Shown: positions 1 through 9,041 of the stretch, piece after piece
How positions within the stretch are numbered: the first letter of the stretch is position 1
How the letters are laid out: every line of letters starts with the position of its first letter
Source of the DNA: Sulfurospirillum cavolei
GTDB lineage: Bacteria > Campylobacterota > Campylobacteria > Campylobacterales > Sulfurospirillaceae
DNA: 64,000 nucleotides
Direction: 5' to 3' (one strand)
Assembly (NCBI RefSeq): GCF_000813325.1
Contig: NZ_BBQE01000001.1
Made by a program: the position numbers and the translations under genes
Notes under the pieces: generated by a model
Seen by the model: the letters and a program-made list of their open reading frames with translations, nothing else
What the model was told of the DNA's origin: nothing
Database searches by the model: none

Positions 1-177
1 TTTAAGGATCAACATCTCACGGTATCCATTCAAAATAGAAGTGAGAAAAAAATTACGGAATTTATACAAGATCTTACAGAACTTAAAAAATATCAGATTA
101 ATACCGATAAAATATCTCAAGACGATACGACAAAATTGTATGTTAGCAATATTTCTATAGGATTGCACGATGAATAG
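1..177 (+). CDS. PilN/MshI-like pilus assembly protein, C-terminal fragment
   Basis: The frame is open from base 1 to a TAG at 175-177 (about 58 residues), so only the 3' end of a gene is present. The fragment has the alternating beta/alpha pattern of a PilN/GspL-type periplasmic domain, but is too short for a firm family call. It overlaps the next start codon (ATG at 170) by 8 bp, and the next gene is PilO-like. In MSHA and T4P operons the gene before the PilO-type gene is PilN/MshI, and that context is the main reason for the call. The function would be an inner-membrane alignment subunit linking the cytoplasmic ATPase to the secretin. Confidence 0.5.
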   Translation, partial: FKDQHLTVSIQNRSEKKITEFIQDLTELKKYQINTDKISQDDTTKLYVSNISIGLHDE

Positions 178-817
178 CCTTGATTCTCTCTTTGATAAAA
201 TTGATGCCTTTTTTGCCGGAAAGAAAAAAAATGAAATTTATTTGATTTTTTTCATGCTTGCTTCCGTCGTTGGATTTATAATCTATAGCTATCTTTTCCC
301 GGTAACGGAATCGATGTTAAAACAATCATTGCGAGTTGCTCAAGAAACTGAAAAAAAACTTAAAGAAGAGAAGTCCTATTTAGCTTCGGTTTCTAGAGAC
401 GGTAATGAAAATTTTTTAATTACTAAAATCAAATCCGACATTGAGCATGCTAAAATTCTCCTTGAAAAAGCAACCTATACAAATACTTATGTCGATACAA
501 AATTAAAAGAGCTTTCATATCTTCTTTTTAACGATGAAAATTGGGCAAAATTTTTAAATTCTATTACACAACTTGCACAAAAGTATGCTGTACGTATTAA
601 GGTTATTGAAAACAAGATCAACGAACCGAGTTTGCAAAAAATTGAACAAATTCTTTCATTGAAAGTTGATTTTAACGGCTCTTTCCCCGATACGATGAAA
701 TTTATGAATGCCATTGAAGAAAGCGAATTGGTCGTCGATATTTATGAACTGAATTGCACGGGGAAGAAAAATATTGAAGGTCAATTTAATATTGCCGTTT
801 GGGGGATGAAATATTGA
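170..817 (+). CDS. PilO/MshJ-like inner-membrane pilus assembly protein
   Basis: 215 residues with a short cytoplasmic N-terminus, one membrane segment at about 24-43, a charged coiled-coil stretch (about 50-105) and a small alpha/beta C-terminal domain. This is the architecture of PilO/GspM/MshJ proteins, which pair with PilN-type proteins as a periplasmic platform below the secretin. Sequence similarity is low, so the call rests on architecture and position (second in an mshI-J-K-L-M-N-E-G-like order). The start ATG overlaps the upstream gene by 8 bp. The stop TGA overlaps the TTG start of the next gene by 4 bp, implying translational coupling. Confidence 0.6.
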   Translation: MNSLDSLFDKIDAFFAGKKKNEIYLIFFMLASVVGFIIYSYLFPVTESMLKQSLRVAQETEKKLKEEKSYLASVSRDGNENFLITKIKSDIEHAKILLEKATYTNTYVDTKLKELSYLLFNDENWAKFLNSITQLAQKYAVRIKVIENKINEPSLQKIEQILSLKVDFNGSFPDTMKFMNAIEESELVVDIYELNCTGKKNIEGQFNIAVWGMKY

Positions 818-1242
818 AAACAGTGTTATCAATTATCGTCATGACATGTGCGATCGTATCAACGATTGAAGCAAAAAGTAATTTTACTCTAAATGATGAA
901 GTCAAAACGTACGATACTATTTTTGAGAAGATCGCAGAAAAAAGAATCGGTGCGAATATTCTTCTTTTGGATACATTGGGTAACCCTTTTGTTTCACTTT
1001 CATCCGATTTAAATGTCTCGGAACATAACGCATCATTAAAAATAGAAACCTTTACGCTCGAAGCCACCTTTGAGGCGAAAGCAAAAATTAACGGTATATG
1101 GTACGGGAAGAATGATGATGTTGGAGCGTATAAACTGGTAAGAGTTACACGTAATAGCGCCCTATTACAAAACGACAATGAAAAAAAAGAACTTTTTATA
1201 AGGACGAAAGATGAGAGTAATGTTAAAATTTTTGCCAAATAA
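814..1242 (+). CDS. Small periplasmic MshK/CtsR-like transformation protein
   Basis: About 142 residues from the TTG at 814, which overlaps the previous stop as TTGA. A longer reading from TTG 799 adds five residues ahead of the hydrophobic segment and is less likely. The N-terminus (KTVLSIIVMTCAIVSTIEA) looks like a Sec signal peptide, followed by a small beta-rich domain. Placed directly before the secretin, it matches MshK/PilP-type proteins and, in Campylobacter, CtsR. Such proteins connect the inner-membrane platform to the secretin. The gene runs 32 bp into the secretin gene. Family assignment is mainly by context. Confidence 0.5.
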   Translation: MKTVLSIIVMTCAIVSTIEAKSNFTLNDEVKTYDTIFEKIAEKRIGANILLLDTLGNPFVSLSSDLNVSEHNASLKIETFTLEATFEAKAKINGIWYGKNDDVGAYKLVRVTRNSALLQNDNEKKELFIRTKDESNVKIFAK

Positions 1243-2764
1243 TATTTTTGCATGTATGGCAATTATAGCGTTTTCACTGTCTCCCGTTTTGGCGGTCGAT
1301 AAAGCAAAAACGTGTGAACATCGTACTTTTAATATTAAAACCAATAATAAAGCAACAGGTGCGGAGCTCCTTGCCGAATTAGCTGAAGTATGTGATTTTA
1401 GTATTGTCGTCAAAGACACCGAAGCAGAAAAAGTTCTTGCAAAAAATTTAAACGGTATTAATATCAAAAATCTCTCTTTAGATGAAGTTTTTCAAATTAT
1501 TATTCAAGACAATGATCTTTTTTACACCTACGATAAAAATTTTTTAAAAATTTCGGCACTTTCTACCAAATCATTTAAAGTCGATTATATTTCTTCCGTT
1601 CGTGAGGGTAAAGCGGTTATTAATGCTTCGGTAGACGCTACACCTAAAGAAGTCGGTAGCAACGGTACATCGAGCGGGGCAAACCTTAGTACCAATCAAA
1701 ACACCATTTCCTCTAACGAATCTTTTGATTTTTGGAAAACAATTTCAAGTGAGCTTATGTCTGTTTTAAATACGGGAGCAGAATCCTATACCGCACAAAC
1801 GCCTATTATTAACGCCAGTGCCGGTATCATTACCGTAACGGCGACAAAAAAGCAACTCAATCGTGTTGCCGAATATATTGATTTGCTTAAAGATCGATTG
1901 CATAAACAAGTACTTATCGATGTTTCGATCTTATCCGTGGCATTAAGCACCAGTAATAAAACCGGTGTAGACTGGAGCAAATTTCAATTGGGTTTTAGCA
2001 GTAGCTCTATTTTCAACAATAGCAATCAAGGGCAAACGGCACATACGTATACCGATTCTACAAATGCACCGGCGACCTATTATGACAATGCGATCACCAA
2101 AAATAATAATGCCTTAACGGTTGTGAACGATGCCGTTTTTTCTATTTCAGGATTAGTAGACTTTTTAGACTCTAACGGAGATACGCGGGTCGTTTCAAGT
2201 CCGAAAGTGCTAACGATGAATAATCAGCAAGCACTCATTACGGTAGGAGACAATATTAATTATCGTGTACCGGAAGATACGACCAATACGGCAACAACAA
2301 CATCAACATTGACGACTACCTATACTAATTATTCAATTTTTATAGGTATTCTTCTTAATATTACGCCGGAGATATCGGAAGATAATGAAATTATTTTACG
2401 TATAAATCCTTCAGTCAGTAATTTTAAATATTCGAGTGATGATGAACAACAAACGACGCCGAGAGAAATTGCTCCGGATACGACTGAAAAAAAACTTTCA
2501 ACAGTTGTAAAAGTTAAAGACGGCAGTACGATTATTCTAGGCGGGCTCATAGCCAATACCAAAGGTAAAGAAGCAAGCAATGTTCCCGTTTTGAGTAGTA
2601 TTCCCGTACTTGGAGAGGCATTTAAACATTCGGCCGATACGATTAGCACGACAGAGCTTGTTTTTGTTATTACTCCACGTATTATCGGAGCCAAAGGAAC
2701 GGATAAAACAACGCTTAAAGATCTAGGGTATAGTCAAAAAGTCTATGAACAGCCATTACAGTGA
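1211..2764 (+). CDS. ctsD: Outer-membrane secretin (MshL/CtsD/GspD family)
   Basis: 517 residues: signal peptide to about residue 28, an STN-like N-terminal domain, a Ser/Thr/Asn-rich linker, N1-like repeats, and the C-terminal secretin domain with the signature VPVLSSIPVLGEAFKH near the end. Secretins form the outer-membrane gate through which a pilus or transforming DNA passes. MshL serves the Vibrio MSHA pilus, and CtsD is required for Campylobacter natural transformation. The start ATG follows AGGACGAAAG and lies inside the end of the upstream gene. The last codons overlap the next ATG (2745) by 20 bp. Family is clear; the precise role (competence, pilus or both) is inferred from operon order. 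Confidence 0.88.
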   Translation: MRVMLKFLPNNIFACMAIIAFSLSPVLAVDKAKTCEHRTFNIKTNNKATGAELLAELAEVCDFSIVVKDTEAEKVLAKNLNGINIKNLSLDEVFQIIIQDNDLFYTYDKNFLKISALSTKSFKVDYISSVREGKAVINASVDATPKEVGSNGTSSGANLSTNQNTISSNESFDFWKTISSELMSVLNTGAESYTAQTPIINASAGIITVTATKKQLNRVAEYIDLLKDRLHKQVLIDVSILSVALSTSNKTGVDWSKFQLGFSSSSIFNNSNQGQTAHTYTDSTNAPATYYDNAITKNNNALTVVNDAVFSISGLVDFLDSNGDTRVVSSPKVLTMNNQQALITVGDNINYRVPEDTTNTATTTSTLTTTYTNYSIFIGILLNITPEISEDNEIILRINPSVSNFKYSSDDEQQTTPREIAPDTTEKKLSTVVKVKDGSTIILGGLIANTKGKEASNVPVLSSIPVLGEAFKHSADTISTTELVFVITPRIIGAKGTDKTTLKDLGYSQKVYEQPLQ

Positions 2765-3554
2765 TCTCAAATCCATCTTTGTCGATGGTGAAGTATTTGA
2801 CTATATTAATTTAGACAAGGCGGCACTGACGTACGATAAATTGATACAAACGTTGGATAAGCCTTTAAAACTTATTTTGTTTTACGGCAAACCGGGGACT
2901 GGAAAAACATTTTTATTGCAAAAAATTTATAATGATTTACGCCAAAAAAAGCGTATTATTTTTTTTCCAAGACCTTTTTTCGACGAAAAAGTTTTTATTA
3001 AAGCTTTATACGAAGCAACGTTTGGCAAAGCTTCTCCGGAATTTTCCAATTATAATGAGTTTTTAGCCTTGGTAGGGAAACATATTACTTCTCCCGAACA
3101 AGGCATTACCGTTTTAATCGACGAAGCACAGCTTTATCCGACGGATCTTATCGAAAAAATTCGCCTAATGGCCGATTCGAGGCTTTTTAAATTTCTCTTT
3201 ACGGTTCATAAAACAGAAAAAGAAGACGTTCTTGCTAAGGATTATTTTCAAACGCGTATTTGGGAAACGATTGAAATCGATAATGCTTCTTTAAATGAGA
3301 TTAAAACCTATATCGAAAAAAAACTATTGTTTCATAATCGTTTTGAGTATCTCAATTTATTCAAAGAAAAACATTATAAACTGATTGCACACCTTACTTC
3401 GGGTAATTTACGTACAATCAACAAACTGATGTATAAACTCTTCGAAATCTTAGAATATTATGATCATCATAAGCCTTCTTTGATTAAAGCCAATGCGTTG
3501 CATATCAAATATATCGAGATGGCAGGAATTAGCTTAGGAATGATTCATGCTTAG
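2745..3554 (+). CDS. ctsP: ExeA/MshM/CtsP-like AAA ATPase
   Basis: 269 residues with a Walker A motif GKPGTGKT (about 48-55) and Walker B VLIDEAQ (about 123-129), the pattern of ExeA/MshM-type ATPases that help assemble or place secretins. In Campylobacter the equivalent CtsP is a membrane-associated nucleotide-binding protein needed for transformation. No membrane segment is evident. The ATG lies inside the end of the secretin gene, and the 3' end overlaps the next gene by 8 bp, so it is co-translated within the operon. Confidence 0.8.
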   Translation: MNSHYSDLKSIFVDGEVFDYINLDKAALTYDKLIQTLDKPLKLILFYGKPGTGKTFLLQKIYNDLRQKKRIIFFPRPFFDEKVFIKALYEATFGKASPEFSNYNEFLALVGKHITSPEQGITVLIDEAQLYPTDLIEKIRLMADSRLFKFLFTVHKTEKEDVLAKDYFQTRIWETIEIDNASLNEIKTYIEKKLLFHNRFEYLNLFKEKHYKLIAHLTSGNLRTINKLMYKLFEILEYYDHHKPSLIKANALHIKYIEMAGISLGMIHA

Positions 3555-4431
3555 CCATTCCGAAATCAATGAGCTTGAGAAAAAGCTATCGAAATACCGA
3601 TTAAAAAGAACATTATTCCAAGGTGGATCGATTTTAATAGGCATATCTGTTGTCACCACGCTCTCTTTGCTTTTCTTTCTTTATCGCTCAGATACTCCAA
3701 CACCTCAAAAAGTTCAAGCACCGCATGAAACCATACAAGAAAAAGAAAGCAACGGTAGCAGTGTATCCTCTTCCCCCGTTCTTACGGTAGAAAATAATAT
3801 GACAAAGGTGGAAAACACGATTCCCGATATGCCTCAGGAAAAATCAAAAGAAGAGATTTTACGCTTACGCCTTCCGGATACATTGAATAAAACGTCCACA
3901 TCGGAGAAAAGAGCTTATACTCCGCCGCCCGAAGATTTCGATACGCCGCCTGTCAAAAAGAAAGCGGAAAACGAATTGGATTTGCCTGTATTAAAACGTA
4001 ACGGTAGCAGTGAAGAACCAACGTTTTATCGAAATAAAGAAGAACAAATCGACGCTACGCTATTGCCTCCGCCGCCTCCGTTGGAAGAGAGCAAACCCAA
4101 GGGCGTTATTAAAATAGAAAGCCAAGAGATTAATTCGATTTCATATTTGAAAGAGAAATTCGATACGACGCACAATATCGTCTTTGCTTTAATGTTGGCA
4201 GAAGAGTATTATCTAAGTAAAAACTATGTCGAGAGCAATAAATGGGCGTTGATTGCTAATAATCTTGATGCCGAAAATGAAAAAAGTTGGATTTGGTTTG
4301 CTAAATCCAAAGTCAAATTAGGACAAAAAGAAGATGCTATTTTAGCGTTAAAGACCTATTTAAAAAACACAAAATCTCAAGCGGCACAAAGTTTGCTCAA
4401 CCAAATTACCTTGGGAGAACCGATTCAATAA
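3547..4431 (+). CDS. ctsX: MshN/CtsX-like bitopic membrane protein with TPR-like tail
   Basis: 294 residues: a short cytoplasmic N-terminus, one membrane segment at about 26-48, a long Pro/Glu/Lys-rich low-complexity linker (about 50-195, with repeated PPP runs), and a C-terminal helical region (about 200-294) resembling TPR repeats. That matches MshN in Vibrio and the topology reported for Campylobacter CtsX, a CtsP partner in natural transformation. The proline-rich linker would span the periplasm. Its position between the ExeA-like and GspE-like ATPases is the same in both systems. Sequence alone would not give the assignment. Confidence 0.65.
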   Translation: MLSHSEINELEKKLSKYRLKRTLFQGGSILIGISVVTTLSLLFFLYRSDTPTPQKVQAPHETIQEKESNGSSVSSSPVLTVENNMTKVENTIPDMPQEKSKEEILRLRLPDTLNKTSTSEKRAYTPPPEDFDTPPVKKKAENELDLPVLKRNGSSEEPTFYRNKEEQIDATLLPPPPPLEESKPKGVIKIESQEINSISYLKEKFDTTHNIVFALMLAEEYYLSKNYVESNKWALIANNLDAENEKSWIWFAKSKVKLGQKEDAILALKTYLKNTKSQAAQSLLNQITLGEPIQ

Positions 4432-4434
4432 CGT

Positions 4435-4461
4435 TTTACACTATGAAACAAATTATATAAT
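4435..4461 (+). promoter_or_regulatory. Possible internal promoter before the GspE-like ATPase
   Basis: The only real gap in the operon (4432-4497, 66 bp) is AT-rich and holds a perfect TATAAT at 4456-4461 with TTTACA 15 bp upstream at 4435-4440. The spacing is short, so activity is uncertain. It could provide extra ATPase and platform protein independently of the upstream genes. The start codon at 4498 is preceded by AAAAGGTAG. Confidence 0.4.
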
Positions 4462-4497
4462 ATATAAAAAGAAATGAAAAGGTAGCGGTGCAGAAGC

Positions 4498-6249
4498 ATG
4501 AGTGATATTACGACGACTTTATTAACGTACTTGATCCAAAATCGTATCATTGACGAAAATACGGCTCATAGAATTCAAGATGAAGCAAAGCAAAACGATC
4601 AAAAAGCTTTAGGCGAAATTTTACTTGAAAATCGTTTTTTTACCAAAGAAGATCTTTTCATCTTAGTAATCGAATTTTTCAAAAAAGGGTATCTGTCTCT
4701 TGAAGACGTTAACAGCAATTTTGCTATAGAAAGTGAGAGATTTTTACAGGCGTTGGCAAAAAATTTAAGTTATGAGTATTTGGATCTAGATTCGATCGAT
4801 ATCGACTATCGACTCGCTTCTAAGTTACCCTTCCCTCAACTTAAAAAATACAAAGCTTTACCGATTCGTGAAGATGAAATCAATATCTTTGTAGCACTCA
4901 AAGACCCGATGGATATTCATGCGCAAGAAGGCGTACAACGACTTTTCCCGCGTAAGCTTCTAAAAATTATTATTGCCGATCCCGTACAAATCGATAAATA
5001 CCTTATTAAAATAGAATTGGGAGAGAGTATTAAAGGGCTTATCGGCGAAATTCGAAAAGAGATTACCTCCAGTGCCGTCGAAAATCCGCAAGAATCTTCC
5101 GGCATTCTTAAACTCATTGAAATTATCTTAAAAACTTCGATTTTAGCAAGAGCCAGCGATATTCACATCGAACCGACCGAAAACAATTGTATCGTTCGAA
5201 GCAGGATCGACGGCATGCTAACGGAAACGTTTATTTTCGATAAAGACATTTATCCTCCCTTAGCATCTCGTATGAAACTCCTTTCTAATATGGATATTGC
5301 GGAAAAAAGAAAACCTCAAGACGGACGTTTTTCGGCAACCATTTTAGGCAGAGAGTATGATTTTAGGATTTCGGCACTTCCGACCATTAACGGAGAGTCT
5401 ATCGTTATTCGTATTCTAGACAAATCCAAAGTGATGATAAAAATTGAAGATTTAGGAATGCATCCGAAAAATTATGCCAAGTTTTCACAATCGATGCGCT
5501 CGCCTTACGGCATCATTTTTGTTACGGGGCCTACGGGAAGCGGTAAAACAACAACGCTTTATGCAGCACTCAATGCGATTAAAAGTGTACAAACCAAAAT
5601 TATTACCGTAGAAGATCCGGTGGAATACCAACTCAATTTAACGCAACAAGTACAGGTGAACGAAAAAGCTAATCTCACGTTTGCTTCGGCGTTGCGTTCT
5701 ATTTTGAGGCAAGATCCCGATATTATTATGATCGGTGAGGTTCGCGATACCGAAACGCTTCGGATTGCCGTTCAAGCCGCATTAACGGGTCACCTTGTTT
5801 TTTCGACGCTCCACACGAACGATGCGATCAGTGCCGTTACAAGGGTTGTCGATATGGGAATTGAGTCTTATTTAATTAGCGGTTCTTTAATTGCTATCGA
5901 AGCTCAAAGACTCATACGAAAACTTTGTCCTTATTGTAAAAGCAAATACACGCTACCCAAGACGGCACACGACGAGATTCACGACATGTTACCGCCAACG
6001 TATCAATTTTATAAAAATAACGGTTGCGAAAAATGTGCTCAGACGGGATATCTCGGAAGGGAAATGATCTCGGAGATCCTCGTCATTAGTGAAAAAATTT
6101 CCAGCATGATTGCACAAGGTGCTAGCAAAAGTGAAATAAAAGAACAGGCATTAAAAGAGGGTTTTATCGACATGTACCAAGACGGTATTATACGTGCGGC
6201 AAACGGCGTAACCACATTTGACGAAATTGCAAGGGTGGCAAAAGGATGA
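4498..6249 (+). CDS. ctsE: GspE/PilB/MshE-type assembly ATPase
   Basis: 583 residues. An N-terminal helical GspE/MshE-like domain (about 1-165) is followed by the secretion ATPase core: ASDIHIEP (about 219-226), Walker A GPTGSGKTT (about 344-352), Walker B DPDIIMIGE (about 406-414) and the GHLVFSTLHTND box (about 431-442). Near the C-terminus two CxxC pairs (CPYC and CEKC) form the zinc-binding tetracysteine of this family. It powers pseudopilus or pilus extension. The N-terminal region contains ALGEILLENRFFTKEDL, reminiscent of c-di-GMP-binding MshEN motifs but without the usual Arg. The 3' end overlaps the next ATG by 4 bp. Confidence 0.92.
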   Translation: MSDITTTLLTYLIQNRIIDENTAHRIQDEAKQNDQKALGEILLENRFFTKEDLFILVIEFFKKGYLSLEDVNSNFAIESERFLQALAKNLSYEYLDLDSIDIDYRLASKLPFPQLKKYKALPIREDEINIFVALKDPMDIHAQEGVQRLFPRKLLKIIIADPVQIDKYLIKIELGESIKGLIGEIRKEITSSAVENPQESSGILKLIEIILKTSILARASDIHIEPTENNCIVRSRIDGMLTETFIFDKDIYPPLASRMKLLSNMDIAEKRKPQDGRFSATILGREYDFRISALPTINGESIVIRILDKSKVMIKIEDLGMHPKNYAKFSQSMRSPYGIIFVTGPTGSGKTTTLYAALNAIKSVQTKIITVEDPVEYQLNLTQQVQVNEKANLTFASALRSILRQDPDIIMIGEVRDTETLRIAVQAALTGHLVFSTLHTNDAISAVTRVVDMGIESYLISGSLIAIEAQRLIRKLCPYCKSKYTLPKTAHDEIHDMLPPTYQFYKNNGCEKCAQTGYLGREMISEILVISEKISSMIAQGASKSEIKEQALKEGFIDMYQDGIIRAANGVTTFDEIARVAKG

Positions 6250-7490
6250 AATATTTCGAAGTGAATTACCTTTCCAAGGGTAAAAAAAGTAAAACGATTA
6301 TTAAGTCTCCCAATAAACATGATGCCATTGCGATCGCCAAGATAAAAATTCCGGGTATTATCGTCAATGTCAAAGAGACTTCCGCACCGTTAGAAGATCA
6401 GTTAAGTGCCTTTAAAGATCAATTTTTAAATACGATCTTACGCAAAAAAGTCAAAATGACAAGTTTAATTGCCGCGATACGCCAATTAAGCGTTATGACG
6501 AATGCCGGAATTTCAATTCACGACAGCGTTAAAGAAGTTGAGGCGGCAACGGTCGATAAAACGTTAAAAGAGATTTTTTCAAGCGTTAACGACGATCTTA
6601 ACTCCGGTTTGAGCTTAACGCAGGCATTAATGCCCTATCGTGAAACCGTGGGAGACGTAACGATTGCTTTGGTGGAATTAGGTGAAAGTACCGGTAATAT
6701 GGCGGAATCTTTAGCAAAACTTGCCGATATTTTAGAGGAAATCGAAGAAAACAGGCAAAAATTTAAAAAAGCCATGCGTTATCCTATTACGGTTGTGATA
6801 GCCATTGCGATCGCGTTTACGATTTTGATGGTTTACGTCGTTCCGAAATTTAAAGACATCTTTTCCAAACTCAAAGCAGACCTACCTCTTCCGACCAAGA
6901 TTTTACTCTTTATGGAACAGATGATTAACCAATACGGTTTATACCTTTTAGCCGGTATTATCGGCACGATTATCTTGTTCAAATACCTTTTAAACAATAA
7001 CGAAGAGTTTAAAAAAGGATTTGACAGGTATATTTTAAAAACTTACTTGATCGGCGACATTATCTTTTATGCAACCTTGAGCCGTTTTTGCCTTGTCTTT
7101 ACCGAACTTATCCGTGCGGGTATTCCTATTGCCGATGCATTGGACACTTCATTGCTTACGTTGGACAATACGCATCTTAAAAAAAGGCTTTCCGCCGTTA
7201 AAGTTTCGGTACAGCGCGGTATATCGCTTACCGAAGCTTTTCGAGATACGGCTCTTTTTGAGGGGATGCTCGTTCAGATGATTCAAGCGGGCGAACAAAG
7301 CGGTACGTTGGATAAAATGTTGGAAAAAGTGACCTTGTATTTAAAATCGCGCTTTAATCAAATTATCGACAATATTGCAAGTTATATTGAGCCAATTTTG
7401 TTGGGATTTATTGCGGGGATGGTTCTTTTGATGGCATTAGGTATTTTTATGCCGATGTGGGATATGGCAAAAGCGGTTAAAATGAATTAA
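6246..7490 (+). CDS. ctsF: GspF/MshG/CtsF inner-membrane platform protein
   Basis: 414 residues with two T2SSF domains (about 70-195 and 275-395), each followed by membrane segments. The segment VVIAIAIAFTILMVYVVPKF and the phrases MTNAGISIHDSV and ELIRAGIPIADAL are typical. It is the polytopic platform that the GspE-type ATPase drives during pilus assembly. The ATG overlaps the preceding stop as ATGA. It is the last gene of the operon: a 12-bp-stem hairpin follows, then convergent genes. No pilin genes follow, unlike in Vibrio MSHA loci. Confidence 0.92.
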   Translation: MKYFEVNYLSKGKKSKTIIKSPNKHDAIAIAKIKIPGIIVNVKETSAPLEDQLSAFKDQFLNTILRKKVKMTSLIAAIRQLSVMTNAGISIHDSVKEVEAATVDKTLKEIFSSVNDDLNSGLSLTQALMPYRETVGDVTIALVELGESTGNMAESLAKLADILEEIEENRQKFKKAMRYPITVVIAIAIAFTILMVYVVPKFKDIFSKLKADLPLPTKILLFMEQMINQYGLYLLAGIIGTIILFKYLLNNNEEFKKGFDRYILKTYLIGDIIFYATLSRFCLVFTELIRAGIPIADALDTSLLTLDNTHLKKRLSAVKVSVQRGISLTEAFRDTALFEGMLVQMIQAGEQSGTLDKMLEKVTLYLKSRFNQIIDNIASYIEPILLGFIAGMVLLMALGIFMPMWDMAKAVKMN

Positions 7491-7493
7491 GAG

Positions 7494-7521
7494 ACTTCAC
7501 AAAGCAAAAGCTTTGTGAAGT
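7494..7521. terminator. Bidirectional hairpin terminator between ctsF and the flgH-linked gene
   Basis: A perfect 12-bp inverted repeat (ACTTCACAAAGC / GCTTTGTGAAGT) with an AAAA loop sits in the 38-bp gap between two convergent genes. There is no long T-run on either side, so termination may be partial. Confidence 0.7.
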
Positions 7522-7528
7522 TTACGTC

Positions 7529-7999
7529 TTAGAACTCTTTGGGAATAGCGCATTCGAGCGTATCTGAAAATTTCTCTTGTGCCAGATCAATCAACTCTTT
7601 TTGCGTCAAGTGCGCAATAAGGCACAATGCACCTAGCTTTTTACACCATAGCCTTTCGATTTTGATTTTATAATCGGCTTCTTTGATTTTAGTCGAAATG
7701 CTCCAACTGCGAATACTCTTCTTTTCTTTATAACCTAGCACGTTTAAAATTTCTTTATCATCGACCTTATGATCGATGCATGAGCGTAAATGCGCTTCGT
7801 TAAGCCCCAATCGCCAAGCCTTATAGCCTAAAACAAGCGCGCGAGCACGTTCGGGGTTATTGGTTTTGACTTTATCAAAACTAGCACCGAAATACTTCAG
7901 TGCAACAATAATGTCTTTTGCTTTAAAAATTTTCTCTTTTTCCGCAAATTTCGGTGCAATCGTTTCTTGCAATGATAATCCTTCTTTTAAAATGGCCAA
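7529..7999 (-). CDS. Unknown protein overlapping the end of flgH
   Basis: 156 residues, start TTG at 7999 inside the last codons of flgH (13-bp overlap). GGAAACTA lies just upstream of this start. The protein is Lys/Glu-rich and predicted soluble, with no signal peptide or membrane segment. The middle part (about 60-105) has a helix-turn-helix-like feel (LRSCIDHKVDDKEILNVLGYKEKKSIRSW), but I do not recognise a family. Close coupling to flgH suggests co-expression with flagellar L-ring assembly. Function not assigned. Confidence 0.6.
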   Translation of the reverse strand: MAILKEGLSLQETIAPKFAEKEKIFKAKDIIVALKYFGASFDKVKTNNPERARALVLGYKAWRLGLNEAHLRSCIDHKVDDKEILNVLGYKEKKSIRSWSISTKIKEADYKIKIERLWCKKLGALCLIAHLTQKELIDLAQEKFSDTLECAIPKEF

Positions 8000-8694
8000 A
8001 TAGTTTCCATAAATTTACTACCCCACGGCTTGGTCGTCGTTTGATCGATATCCCCTTCCGTTTTGTAGAGTATTTTGGCATCGGCAATGTATTTTGAATC
8101 AATATTATTGTATTGATCGATGTCATACGGTCGAATGACGCCGCTGACTTGAATAATCTGCTTTTCTCCGTTTAAAAGCAGTTCTCTACTTCCTTCGATA
8201 AAGTAGTTCCCGTTATTTAACACTTTAATGATACGTGCGGAAATCGTCGTAGCAAAACTTTCGTTGCGCGTTGAGCTTCCCGTTCCCGTAAACGAATTAT
8301 TGGATCCGGCCGTAAAACCGATATTACCCAATTTATTCACTTGATTCGATACGCTTCCCATCACTCCGCCTCCGGCAGCCGTCGTAATACCGGCATTTAA
8401 AGCATCCGATCCTTCCTTGGTTAATGCTTTTTTCCCGGTAGAAGTTTGAGCCGTTTTTTCCGTAATCGTTACCGTTACGACGTCGTTAACGTTCATTGCT
8501 TTTCGATCGGAAAAGAGAGGATTTTCCCCTTGACCGAAAAGACTTCCCGGATTTGAACCCATATTTTCATTGACGCGCGATGGCAATTCGTCGACGTACG
8601 CAGGTGCTTGCATCGTAATCCTCGGATCGGCGGGATGAGAAGAACAACCGCACAAACAAAAAATCGAGACCAAAACCCATATCACCATTTTCAT
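7987..8694 (-). CDS. flgH: Flagellar L-ring lipoprotein FlgH
   Basis: 235 residues. The N-terminus is a lipoprotein signal with lipobox LCGC (Cys at about 17), then SSHPADPRI. Family motifs include NPLFSDRKAMNVNDVVTVTI and the terminal ETIWPF. FlgH forms the outer-membrane L-ring bushing around the flagellar rod. Length is as expected. Upstream on the minus strand a TATAAT lies about 130 bp before the start. The next gene downstream starts inside its final codons. Confidence 0.95.
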   Translation of the reverse strand: MKMVIWVLVSIFCLCGCSSHPADPRITMQAPAYVDELPSRVNENMGSNPGSLFGQGENPLFSDRKAMNVNDVVTVTITEKTAQTSTGKKALTKEGSDALNAGITTAAGGGVMGSVSNQVNKLGNIGFTAGSNNSFTGTGSSTRNESFATTISARIIKVLNNGNYFIEGSRELLLNGEKQIIQVSGVIRPYDIDQYNNIDSKYIADAKILYKTEGDIDQTTTKPWGSKFMETIWPF

Positions 8695-9041
8695 AACATT
8701 TTCACTCCGTACGTTTTACTTTGCCGTGTCCTATCACGCGCCCTTACAAAGCGACTGTAATAATGTACATGTAAGGCTTTTACCATGCGTTGGCTCTATT
8801 GAGACGCTTGATATGATTTCTATTATATCCAAAAAAAAATTTACGACACGTAAAGTTAACGGCATTTACTTTTTGTGAAAAAATGACTGCTATCTAGAAG
8901 TCGTATGTCACCAAACTAAGCTATTCTCGTGCTACGAATATGATGTAATATATCTTCAGAACGCTTTAGATTATTTTTAAGATACTTAGCGTTACTATTG
9001 GTATACGGTCTATCGTTGTTAACAAAAGGAGCAAGTCTTAC
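8695..9041. promoter_or_regulatory. 347-bp divergent intergenic region with flgH promoter candidate
   Basis: The region separates flgH (minus) from the chemoreceptor (plus). On the minus strand TATAAT is read at 8827-8822 behind a T-rich tract, giving a leader of about 120 nt for flgH. The leader contains one ACATGTA element at 8767-8773. Toward 9042 there is a good ribosome site (AAAAGGAG, 9025-9032), but I could not define a promoter for the plus-strand gene. No small gene is supported. Confidence 0.5.

Noticed and set aside
8695..9041. Sigma-54 or sigma-28 promoter for flgH
   Set aside because: No GG-N10-GC or TAAAGTTT/CGATAA match was found in the right orientation; only a TATAAT is supported.
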